The notes under the pieces were generated by a model. It saw only the letters and a program-made list of their open reading frames with translations. It searched no databases and was not told the DNA's origin. The position numbers and the translations under genes are program-made. Shown piece after piece: positions 51,301-63,300 of a stretch of 64,000 bases of DNA (the stretch's first letter is position 1; each line of letters opens with the position of its first letter). Source of the DNA: Adlercreutzia mucosicola DSM 19490 (GTDB lineage: Bacteria > Actinomycetota > Coriobacteriia > Coriobacteriales > Eggerthellaceae); the NCBI RefSeq assembly GCF_000422625.1, contig NZ_AUGK01000005.1:1-64000 (forward strand), written 5' to 3'.

Positions 51301-54300
51301 GCCCAAATCCTGCTTCACGGTGATCTTCAGCACCCAGGGCTGGCTCGCCTGGGTATAGGCGGCGCCGGTCATCTTGGCCTTGTCGGCCACGATCTTGCCG
51401 TCCACCACGGTGTCGGCGCCCTCGCCGAGCACCGAGGCAGTGCCGGTGGAGGCGTTCACGCTCGTGTAGGTAGAACGCTCCACGTGCTCGGAGTAGTCCA
51501 CATCGGCCGTGGTCACGTTGCCCGTGCGATAGGCCGCCGGATCCTGCTTGGCCGCCGGGGCGTCGTAGCCCTTGTATTCGCCGTAGGGCGTCTGCACGAT
51601 CTCCACGTCGATCAGCTCGTCGGGGATGGCGGCGTAGGTCTCGCTCACGTAGGGCGCGCCGTCGTTGTCAGCGCCGATGCCCTTGGAGATGCCGTTCACC
51701 TTGCTGAGCAGCTCGGCGCCCACCTGAACGGTGCCGTCGTCGTTCAGCACGGGCTCTACGCCGCGCGGCATGATGTAGGTGAACTCCACGCCGTCCAGGT
51801 TGCGGTCGCCGTAGTTGTAGGCGGTCAGCTGGCTTGTGTACTCCTGGCCCAGCTCCAAGGCGTCCTCGTACTGGCCGAACTCGATCTGCGAGTCGGCGGC
51901 GTACTGCCAGTGCTTCAGATCGTTGGCCCAGGACACGTCGTAGAGATCCTTGTTCGGGTCGGTGTAGTTCACATCGTGGGCCAGGGGGAAGCGGGTGTTC
52001 AGGGCCAAGCTGCCCGAGGAGCCGGTGGACAGGGTGGTCTCGTGGCTGTACTTGCGCGCGGCCTTGTAGTCGTCGGTGCTGTTGGCAGCGCCCACGCCGC
52101 GATCGAAGTCGCTCACCATCTCGGAGGTGGTGGCCAGCCACGCCTTCTGCATGTGCAGGCGGGTCTGAGACCACACGAGCGGGGTGGGAGAGAGCGCCTC
52201 GGCGGCGTCGCGCAGCGGCGAGTCGACACCCATCTTCACCGTGGTCGACTGCACGTCTCCCACACCGCCAGCCTTGGTGGACAGGGCGTCGGCGATGCGG
52301 CTCGATGTGACGAAGCGGAAGTAGTCGCGCACGTAGTTCTTATCGACCACCGAGTAACCCTGGGCGTTCAGCTGCCAGGAATCCGGCGTGGTATAGGTGT
52401 ACTCCATGGGCAGGTGGTTGCGGCCCAGCTCCATGGTGGCCGGCTTGCCGGCTGTGGTGAGATAGCTCACCTTCTGCATGTTGTTGGTGGTGATCACGTC
52501 GGCGTCCATGAACTGGTTGTTGCGGCCCGAGGAGCCGTAATCGTTGGCCGCCGTGTAGCCGGCGGTGTTCACCACGCTCTCGCCGATGGCGCCCGAGCCG
52601 TTCTTCACCACGTTGGACGCGGTGCCCGGGATGAAGGTGTAGGTATGGTCGAACATCTCGTAGGTGTCCACGTTCTTCGGCTTGTCGGCCGTGAACGCCG
52701 CCTCGTGCAGCAGCGAGTCCATGTCCATGAGCACGTTCTCGTTGCAAATGCGGTTGCCCGTCACCGTGCCGGTGCCGAACGGATCCAGCACGGCGTTGGA
52801 CAGGCCGAAGTTCGCGCTGCCCGGGCCCGGGTTCACGAAGAACGAGCCGGCAGCGCAGCCGGTGTGGCCGCAGTGCAGGTGGTAGCTGGAGAAGTAGTAC
52901 TCGCCCAGGCGCGGCAGGTAGGCCGGACGGGTGCCCGTGGTGTTCGACACGGCGTTCGGATCGTCCACGCGGGCCGCACCCACGGTGGCCGTGGTCGTGG
53001 AGGCGTCCAGATCCTTGAACACCTGGGGCAGGTTCTCGGTGGCGGCGCGCACGGGGATGGCGATGGACAGGGTGTCGCCCACCTCCACCACGGTGCCGTT
53101 GTTGCCGGGACGGTCCACCGGGCGCAGCTGCTGGTGCTTGTCGGTGGGCACCGTGCCGTTCTGGGGCTGAGTGCCGTCGCACAGTTGAGAGCCGGTTTTC
53201 AGCTCGTTCTCGGGCAGGAAACGGGTGTCGGCCGGATCGGTCGGATCGGCCACGCCGGCGATACCATCATACTGGTCATCCATGACCCACTCGATCTTGA
53301 ACAGACCGAAGGTGGTGGTGTTCGATACGCCCTCATCGGTGGGCACGATGTCGTTGTAGGTCTTGCCCGCGGTGTAGTTCGAGGAACCGCCCAAGGTGCA
53401 GGGGTTCTTCAGGCCGCCGTTGGGGCACACGCCCAGCTCGTGGGACTCGTAGTTCATCGATCCGCCGTAGTCGGGCGCGGTGGTGGTGCCGTCGCCGTCG
53501 GCAGCCTCCTCGCTGACGCCCACGAGCGTCACCTTCACCTTGAGGCCGCGGGTGCGCTCGGCCGTGACGTCGTTGCCGTAGCGGTCGTACCAAGCCAAGC
53601 TCTCCAGGGTGCCGTCGGCCGCGCGGGTGTTCAGCACGTTCTCCAGATACTCGGTGGTGATGTCCTGGCCGATCTGGGAAGCGGCATCACCGTAGCTGTT
53701 GCCGCCGTAGGCCGCCTGCTTCAGATAGTCCATGGGGATGCGCTCGTAGAACACCGGGTTGTAGATCTCGCCCTCGCCGGCGCTCTCCTCCTGGGTGCCC
53801 GTCACCGAGGTATTGGTCTTCACCGGGGCCGCGTCCGCGCTGCCGTAGTCGAAGGAGGCATCGCCGTCGGCGCCGTTCACGATGGAGAAGTTGCGCAGGT
53901 AGGCGGTGTCGTCACCACGGCTCACCGAGCCGTCCTTGTGGTAGGTGAACGTGATGGTGTAGGTGCCGGGGGTCACGTTGTAGGTGGCCGTGGCCCAGCC
54001 GCCCATGTTGCCCGACCAGCCGCTGAAGTTCGAGCCAGTGCCCGACGAGCTCCAGTTGATCGTATCGTAGTTGCTCTCGGAGGACACGAAGTACTGGAAC
54101 GACAGCGTGGTGGTGCTGTACACCTTGAAGCTCACGCTCATGGAACCGTTCGAGCCATCGGCATGGTTCGTCGAGTAGTACTGGGCACCACGGTTGTGCG
54201 AGTCGCCCTTGGCCCAGGTGCCCATGTTGTACTGAATGGCGCTGGCGGCCACCGCCAGCTTGGCGTTGATCAGGGTGTCCTTGTACCAGAACGTCTCGCC

Positions 54301-57300
54301 GGCCACATAGCCCACCTTCTGGGGGGCGTTCTCGTTGTACAGGGCCGTGGCCTCCTCGCGCGTCTGGAACACCTGGTTCTGGAACTGCGCGTTGGGGGCG
54401 CGGCGGTACACGCGGAAGTCGGCGGAGGTCTGCCACTGGTTCTGCTTCGTCTTCCAGCCCAGATGCTGCACGTTGGTGGAGGCGGCCTTGCCGGCCTCGG
54501 TGCCGTTCACCGTGGCCGCCTTGTCGTACAGCGGGCCGTCGAAGGGCAGCGTGGTGGTCTCGTTGTGATGGTGGGTGTAGGCCACGTCCACGGCCACGTT
54601 GCCGGTATAGTAGTTGTTGATGTCGCTGTGGGTGGTGGAAAGCAGGTCGCGGGTGTCGTTGAAGCGCGCCACGCCGTCCAGCACCACGTCGTCCAGCTTG
54701 AACGGGTTCAGACCGTCGGCGGTGGCCGGGATATCGTAGTAGGTCCAGCGCATGGCCTCGGCCTCGCGGAACAGGTTGATGTCGATGACACCGGTGGTGC
54801 CCGCCACCTTGTTCGAGCGGCCGGCCATGTAGCTGGTCAGGGCCTTGTGCTCCTGATCCTCGGTCAGCCACGCGCCCACGAGAGCCGTGTCGGTCACGGC
54901 CGGCGCGGTCACGTTGCCCTCCCCATCGGTCTCCTCGGGCGTGACGGTGGTCAGATACACCAGGTCCACCGCGGCCGCATCGGCCTCCATGATGGCGAGC
55001 ACCTTCGCGCGGTCGGCGTCGAAGGCAAGCGGCACGTAGTACTCCACCTTGATGTTCTCGCGGCCCTTATTCGTGCGATGGGCCGTATCCCCCGCGCCCT
55101 CGGCGCTTGCCGGGTAGCGGTCGCCGAAGATGGTGTCGTAGCGGTGCTTGGGCGTCACGTCGTCCAAGGCGGTGTTCTGGCGATCGCCGCCCGGGGCCAT
55201 GGTGGTGTTGTCGGGCAGGTTCTCGGGGTAGGCCAGGTTGTGGCCGTACACCTCGAAGATGCGCTTGCCCTCGGGGCGCTGCAGCTCGTCGTTGAAGCGC
55301 TCGGTGAAGCGCACCGTCACGCGGATGTCGTTGGTGTGGAAGGTGGGGTTCGCCAGGTTGGAGATCTTCACCTTCAGCGGGTTGCCGTCCTGGTTGGCCG
55401 TGGTGTTACGGGTGGGCGACACCTCGGGGTACTCCGTGGTGATCCGCACGTCGTTTAAGTGGTCGTCCTTCACGTCGCTCATCACGTCGCCGCTGTTGGT
55501 GATGACGTCGGTCGGCTTCGTCAGCGTCGTGCCCTTCCAACCGGCGATCTGGGCCAGGTTGGGGTCGGTCAGGTTGCCATCGGCATCGGTGACGCCGTCC
55601 AGGGTGGTCATGTTCTTCAGCTCGCGGTCCTCCGCCGTCACCTTGATCAGCTGATCGCCGGCCGTGGCCGGGTCGAAGGGCAGGGCGACGCCGCTCGTGC
55701 GGTTGGTCACCGTAGAATGGTAGCCGTTGGCGTTGGCGCCGTTGCTGTAGTACTGCACGTTGGATTCCACGAAGGCGCCGTACTGGTCCTTGCCCGACAG
55801 GTTCGCGTCCACGTGGTCCTTGTGGTGGTACTCGATGACGTCGCGGGCCTCGTCGTGCATGATCTTGTAGGTGGCGTCGCCCCGGTCATCGGCCTGCTGC
55901 ACCTTGTACTGGGTGTAGCCGTGGCGCGGCTTGGCGGTCACCTCGAAGGTAGCGTTGATCTTGTCGGCGTCGTAGGCCGGCGCGTCGGCGTCGTTGTTGA
56001 AGGCGCCGTTCACCGTGTCGTTGTAATGCTCGTCGGCTTCCAGCTCGTCGGTCATCTGGGTGATGACGCGCAGATACACGCCCTGGCCGGGCTGCACCTG
56101 CTGGGTGAGGCTGCCCACCGAGAAGGCGAGGCCGCGGTTCGAGGCCGCGTACTCCCCTGCCACGCCCTCCACGAGCGACTGGGCCGAGGGCCCGGCCGTC
56201 AGCGTGGCGGGGTTGTCGTGGGGGAACTTCGTGAGGTCGGTGGAAGCCGGCGCCACAGCCATGGTCACGTTGTCCGAGGTCGTGGTGGTGCCGTCGCCGT
56301 TGTCGGTCACGATGGCGTCGCCCAGAAGGCGCGCGGTCACCGTGGCCGTCTTGTCGGCCAGCTTGTTCTCGTTGTCGTCGGTCACGCCCCACACGGTGTC
56401 GTTGCCCACCGAGTTCAGCGACAGCTTCGCCGCGCCTACCTTCTCGGTGACCACTTCCCAGCCCACGATGCGCTGGCCGCGGCCCACGGTGAAGCGGGCG
56501 TCCACATGCTGTAAGGGCAGCATGGAATTCAGCGTGGCGCCCACGTACAGGGTATACTCCAAGTAGTCGCCGGCGTACAGGGCGCCGTCGGGAATGTCGT
56601 TGGCGATGCCGTCGGCATTGGCCGGCTGGTAGCTGAAGATGTTGGTGACGGAGCGGTCGTCGGCGTCGTAGGCGAACACGGTGTCCTTCTTCACCGGGTA
56701 GGTCTGGGTGGCCGTGATCGGGTTTCCGTCGCCGTCGGTGCCGTTGTTGTAGGTGCCCGAGGCGCTGCCATGGCCCACGGGCTGAATCTTCGTACCGCGC
56801 ACGTAGGATACGTCCATGGTGCCCAGCTTGTGGTCAATGCGGTAGGTGGCCGTGTCGTCGTTGGAGATGACGATGGACTCGGTGTTGGGATCCTTCGCCT
56901 TCAGGTCCACCGTCAGCAGGTGGCGGGCGTCGGTGCCGCGGAAGTGGCTGGCCTCCTTGCCGAAGGTCGGCGTGGAGTTGTAGTCCCAACGGGCCGCGTT
57001 GTCCTTGTCGCCGTCAAGCACATTGTTCGGCGTGAGAGTGTTGGTGGCCGCAGTGGCCGCCAAAAACTGGGCCACGGGGCGATCAACGAAGGTGCCGTCG
57101 TACTTGAAGGCGTAGTTCAGCAGCATGTCGTCGGCGGTGGGCGTGGCGTTGTTGGCCGCGCCCACGTTCACCTGGCTGGCACGGGCGAGCCACTGGCCCG
57201 AATCCAGCAGGGTGTTGGTGAAGCGGCGGTTGGCGTTGGGCGCCTCGAAGGTGATCTGCAGCGAGGTGAACAGCGCCTTGGCGTACACCTGGTCCACCTC

Positions 57301-60300
57301 GTCCTCGTCGTAGGGGTCGGCCGCCGCACCGGGGTTCGCAAAGCCCGCGATGGAGTTGGTGGCCTCGGTGGCCCGATAGGTGCCGAAAGACAGGGCATCG
57401 CCGACGTTCTTCTGAACCTCGGTCACCTTGCCGTTGGCGTCCTTCAGCAGGATGTCGTTCTTAATGGTTAAATGATTATATGTTGTAATGAGCTTCGGAT
57501 CGTCGTCGGTGCCCATGTTGGTGTCGGTGGCCACGCATTGGCGGAACAGGCCCTCGAAGTCGATGACGTAATCGCCGTCGGGGTCGTAGATGGGCTTATG
57601 GTCGGGGCCGTACACCAACTGGGCAGTCACCTTGCCGTCGAGCGCGTTGTCGTTGTGGTCGGTGGTGGCGATGGGATTGCCGGAAGCGTCCACTACGGGA
57701 GTGCCGTCGGCGATCTTCCACGGGCCGCTCACCAGGCCCGCCTCCTTCAGCTCGCCCCAGGTGATGGACTTCTGCTGCTCAACGCCCAAGGCGTCGATGT
57801 AGGTGAAGGTGAAGTCGGTGGCATTGAACCAGCCGCCGTCGCATTCCACGCAATGGCAGTCCTTGCCGTCCTGGCCGCCGCAGGCCAGCGCCTCGATGAA
57901 GGCACGGCCGGAGGCATAGTCCTCGGTGGTGTACTGCTCGCCCACGATGGACAGGTAGATCTGGCGGCCGTCTTCGGTCACCTGCTTGGTCCAATCGGCG
58001 CTCAATACGCGCTTGCCCGTGTAGGGTTCGTAGGTCTTGTCGTCCACCTTCACATAGGGCGTGTACTGGTAGGCGATGCAGGTGCCATTTCGGTGGTCGG
58101 CGCAGTGGGCGTGGTCGGTGTACTGGTTGGCGTTCGCGCCGCCGTCGCGCACCAGGTAGGCCGGCACGTACACGTTCTGCAGGCGGAACACCTTCTCGGA
58201 GGCGGCCTTGCCCGCCTTGGTGATGTTGTCGTCGAAGGTGCTCTTCAGCTTCACGCGGGACAGATGGGCCGCGCGCAGGTTGTCCTCGCCCAGCACCCCG
58301 CCTTCCTTGGCGGCGTCCTTGGTGTTCTGGAAGCGCACCTCGTAGGTGGCCTTGGTGGGCGTCAGGTTATCGGCATCCACGCCGTCGCCGAAGTCGTAGA
58401 TATGCTTGATGTCGGTCTGGCGCGTGATGGTGTTGGTGGTGTAGCCGCCCGAGGTGGACGAGCTCACCGTGAAGTCGTAGTTCCACGGCGCCGCGGGCAC
58501 GATGGAGGCCGAGGTGCCGGTGTAGCCGAAGCTGTTGCCCTGGGTGAGCACCTCGCTGCGGTAGTTCTCGCTGGCCTTCTTAGTGCCGTTGCCCACCACG
58601 GTTTCGGGAGCGATGCCCTTAGCGCCGTTGTTCTCCGTCTGGATACCGGTGTTGTATCCGTAGCGTACCTTGTAGCCGGCCATCCAGGTGGTGTCCACCG
58701 CGGAGTTGCGCGGCACCCAGCGGTTGCCGGCGCCCACGGAATTGAACTGCTTCTGGTAGGTGTTGGTGATGGTCCAGCTGTTGTAGGAATGGGTCTGCTT
58801 GTCCTCGCTGCGCTTGAACGTGTCGGGAGCGTAGAAATGGTTGAAGTCCACCGTGGCCGTGGAGATGGCGTTGTTGATGTAGTCCTGGTACTTCGTCTCC
58901 TGGGCGGTGCTGTCCTTCACGAACAGCTTGTTGTTCTGGCCCTTGTAGATGAAGGGGCGGCCCAGCACGGCGTAGTCGCTCACGCCCTGGCCACTTCCGC
59001 GGTCGCCGTCGTAGGCGCGGGCGGTCTCGGCCGTGGCGTCGGCATCGCCGCCGTAGGGGCCCAGATCCAGCGTGTAGCTGGTCACGAACTCGCCCTCGGC
59101 CAGCTGGATGGTCAGCGGCGCATGGTCGCCCTCCAGGGCGTCCAGCGTCAGGCGATCGACCACCGGCGTCTTGCCGTCGTTTTCGAACACCGGGTTGCCC
59201 GCGGCGTCCTTGCCCTTCTTCACGTAGCTGTACTTGGGCGCGCTGTTCCAGTAGCGGGCGTCCATGAAGTCGGGGGTGTAGTCCACGGCCTCGCCGGCGT
59301 CGTTCACGCGCTTGAAGTACATCACCGCGTCGCCGTTGGCATCGAGGCCCTTGGTGAACAGGTAGGTCAGGCCCGGCGATTTGCTCTCGTCGGTGGTGGG
59401 CTGCAGGCTGGAGTCCACCATGGTCTCGGTGCCGTCGGCATTCACCAGGTACATGTTGTTCAGGCGGATGCGGATGGTGCGGGCCTTGGCAGCGTTCTTC
59501 GTCCAGCCGTTGTCGGTGGCGGCGTCATCCTCGGTCCAATCGGTGTCCTTGTCCCACGCGGTGGTGCGCAGAGTAATGAACACACGGTCCAGGTTGCCCG
59601 CCCGCTCGATACCGGCGTAGTTGGTCAGCGGGTTCAGGTGCGCCCACACGTTGGCGGCGGTCATGCCGGTGATGGAGCTCACCTTGCTGTTCACCGTGTC
59701 CACCGCGTTCGCGTTGGCCGCGTTGGTGCGGAAGAACTTCATGCCCATGCCCAGATAGCCGTAGTACTCGATATCCTGGTCGGGATAGATGGTGGGCAGG
59801 TTGTCGGTGATGCGGATGTTGTCGGCCGCCGACACGTAGGTGGACCAGGGCTTGTAGTCGTGGTCGCTGTAGGAGGTGTCGTTCGTGCCCGGCTCGGTAC
59901 GGTACAGCGACACGTAGTAGGCCTCGTCGCCGCCGAACTCTGCCTGATCGGTGTGATTATCCGACACATTCGTGTTACCGGCCCAGCCCAGCGATCCCCT
60001 ATCGCGCGTCACGGACTTCTGCACGTAGTTGCGGCTCTCATAGGTGATCATGCGCGACGAGGTCTTCAAATGGCGCATCTTGCCCTCGTCGAACTGGTAG
60101 TAGTGAGCGTGGTGGTGATAACCGTGGTAGCTGCACCAGCCGCTGCGGCAGCAGGCGCCCGAGCGGTGGAAGTTCTTGTAGCCCCAGGTGCCGCGGTTAT
60201 ACTCATCGGAATAAATGTTCAACGACTCAGCCGCACCACTGGTAGCAGTCTCGCCGTAGACATTCCCCAGAGCGCTGCCGCCATAGGCATCGGCCCAGGC

Positions 60301-63300
60301 GCCGGTCGACAGACGCTTGGGCGGCGTAGTAGCGTTGGCGCCGTCAGCGCGCTGGTCGGGCGAGTCGTAGCGCTGGGCCGCCGGATGCACGTAGTCGGAG
60401 CCGGAGTAATCGCCGCCGATGGTCATGTTCACCGTGGTGGTGCTCGTCACCGTGTTGTTGTCGGTGGCAGAGGTCACCTCGGCGTTGTTCGGGGAGTCGG
60501 TCTTGATGAAGCGGCCCGTCACCTCGAAGGACATGTTCTTCGTCCACTCAGCGCTGGAGGCGCTCAGGCTCTCGGAGAACCACTGGCCGTAGTCGGGGTA
60601 CTTCGGGTTGCCGGCGGTGTCCAGCGTGCCCTGGTTGATGGTGACGTCGTAGACGATCTGGGTCACCTTGAACTCGGGCTGGCTGCCCTCGGGGTAGTCG
60701 TTGAAGGAATCGCGGTAGGCGTAGGTGGGGTTGTTGCCGAAGTCGGGCTTGTGCTGGCCGTCCTCGTACTTCATCAGGTTCAGGCGGAAGAAGTACTGGC
60801 CCGCGCCGTAGCTGGTGCTCGTGCCGTTATCGGCCCTCTTGCCCGTGCCGTTATCAAGCTGCACCGACGTGGCCGCCGCCGCGCTGCCGGCCGCCGCGCC
60901 GTTGGCCTCGGCCTGGGTGCGGTCGGTGGCCAGGGAATTGTAGTAGGCGGCGCGGATGTCCTTGCCCGACACCGTCATCGTCTTGGTGGAGCCGTCGGTG
61001 TGCTCGTACTTCACCGTCACCTTGTCGATGTAGCTTAAGGCCTGGCGCTTGATCTTGATGTAGTAGGCATCGAAGCCGTCGCCCTGCAAATTCTGCACCA
61101 TCTCCAGATGCGCGCCGGTGTTGTAGGTGTACGACCCGATGGAGTTGTACTTCGGGTTGCCATTGGCCCAGTCGTAGCAGTAGTGCGACGCATGGCCGTA
61201 ATGGGTGGCATGGTAGTGGGCCTGGTCCACGATGTTGCCCGCCGCAGCCGGATCGGTGGAACCGGCGCCCACGGCCTTGGTGCCGTAGATCCAGCGGCTG
61301 TTGCGGTCGTAGAACGACCAGTTGTAGCAGCTGGGGCAGCGGGTAAGGTAGAAGTTCGAGTTGCCCTGCTCCATGAAGAAGGTGCCTTCGGGGGCATTGG
61401 CCGTCACCGTGCCGCGGGCCGGATTCGGGTCGTAGCCCGAATGGTTGGCCGGACGGTAGGTGATGTTGCCGAGCGCGTTGGGGTAGCCGGTGGGATAGGT
61501 GTCCACCTGGCGGAAGTCCACCAAGAACGAGCCCTGGGCCTTGTAGCCGATGGCCAAGTCGCCCGAGGTCTCGTCCAGCGAGTTGCCCCAGCACTCGCTG
61601 TGCCCGTAGTGGGAGTGGCCGTCGTTGGAGCCCACGGAGTAGTTCGTGAAGCGCGAGGTCTTCGGGTCGACCGTGCCGCCGTTCAGCACGTCCCAGGTGT
61701 CGTACTTCGGCTCGTCGCTGGCCGTGCTGCCCGCACCGGGGATGCTCGGCGTCAGCGTGCCCGTGCCGCCCGACGAGCTGTCGGCACCCGACGACACCAC
61801 CAGGCGCACGCGCTTCAGATCAAGGGGCGCGTCGTCGCCGGTGATGATCTCCTCCACATCCTGCTTCGTGTCGGGATCGGTGGTCACCTGCACGAGTCCC
61901 ACGCACACCACGTGGTCGGCGGGAATCTCGTCGCTGGAGGCGAAATCGGTGGCCACGTCCACCGTGTAGCCGGCGGCCGTCAGCTTGGCCGTGGCCTCCT
62001 CCACGGTGTTGTTCACGCAATCCTGGAACAGCAGGGCGCGGGTGGCCGTGGCGCTCATCCCCTTGGAAATGGTGATGGTCACCGCACCGCGGTGGTCGCG
62101 GTCCACGGAATAGGCGCCGTCGCGCTTCACGCTGATCACCGCGCCGGCGGGCACGGCGGCCGCATCCCCCACGGGGTCGCTCTCGGCCTCCACCACGCCC
62201 AGGGTGCGGTCCACGGTGTAGCCCAGGCCCTCCAAGTCGGCGATGGCGGCATCCAGCTCCCAGCCGCGGTACTTCGATGCCAGCTCCTCCACTTCCAAGG
62301 CGTCGGGGCTCTTGCCCGACGACACCGTCATCTCAATCTGGGCCGGGTGCGCCACGGCGGGCTTGGGCACGATGCCGTCCACGTACTTGTCGGCCTCGTT
62401 ATCGGGCTCGGGCAGGGGCGCGTTCGTGTCGGGGTTCACGTAGCCGGGCTGGTACTCGGGCTTCAGCGTGCCCTCCACGGCCGGCTCGGTGAAGGCCTCG
62501 GTGATCACCTTGTAGTCCATCACGTCGCCGGCGGCCACCACGTCGCTGAAGGCCATAGTGATGGTCTTCACCTCGTAGCCGGTGTAGGTCTCCTCGCCCA
62601 CCGTATAGGTGGCCCTCGGCAGGGCCTCCAGGGCCTCGGCCTGGGTCATGCCGCGGAAATCGGCGAAGCGGTCGGGGCCGCGGGAGATGACCACGCTCAC
62701 GGTGCCCTGGGTCTGCGGAGTGCTGCCGTCGTCGCTCATCACCGGCTCGGTCAGCTTCACGGCGCTGATGATGGTGCCCGCCTTGCTGTCGCTGTAGGCA
62801 TAGGTGATATCGGCGTCGTTGATGACGAAGTTGAACTCCTTCAGGGCCTCGCGCGCAGCCTCCAGGGTCTTGCCCACCTGATCGGCGGCCTCGTCCACCA
62901 CGGGCTCCTCGCCCCGCGACACCACTACCTTCACCACGGCCTTCGAAGCCTCGGTAGCCTCGCTCACCTTCTCGGCGGAGATCACGTAGCCGGCCTGCAC
63001 GCCGGGCACCAGGCGGTACAGCTGCTTGCCCGCCTGCACGGCGGTCGTGGGATCGGCCACCTCCACATAGGTGGTGTTGCCGCTGTCGGTGTCCACCACG
63101 GCCTCGTACAGGGTCTCCCCCGCGTTGCCCGTGCCGTCCACGACCTGGTAGGTGGCGCTGCTGTACTCGTAGGTCACCTGCAGCTCGTAATCGAGATTAC
63201 GCAGAATCCACTTGGCCGTTTCCTTGTCGGCCTCGGTGGGCGCGTACAGCTCGCCCTGGGCGCCCTCCTCGGGTGCCGGGCCGCGGGTCGACTGCCACCA

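Larger units (their letters stand above)
54191..60087 (-). other. Long non-repetitive beta-rich region of the giant protein (N-terminal half)
   Basis: Residues about 1305-3270 lack clear tandem repeats. Strand patterns such as YLEYTLYVGATLNSMLPL and VRVTVRFTERF resemble DUF11-like and fimbrial isopeptide-type beta sandwiches, stretched and diverged. I cannot assign single domains reliably. It includes Cys/His cluster 3, and a loop rich in DxxGNPV-type linkers near 57560-57720. Confidence 0.4.
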
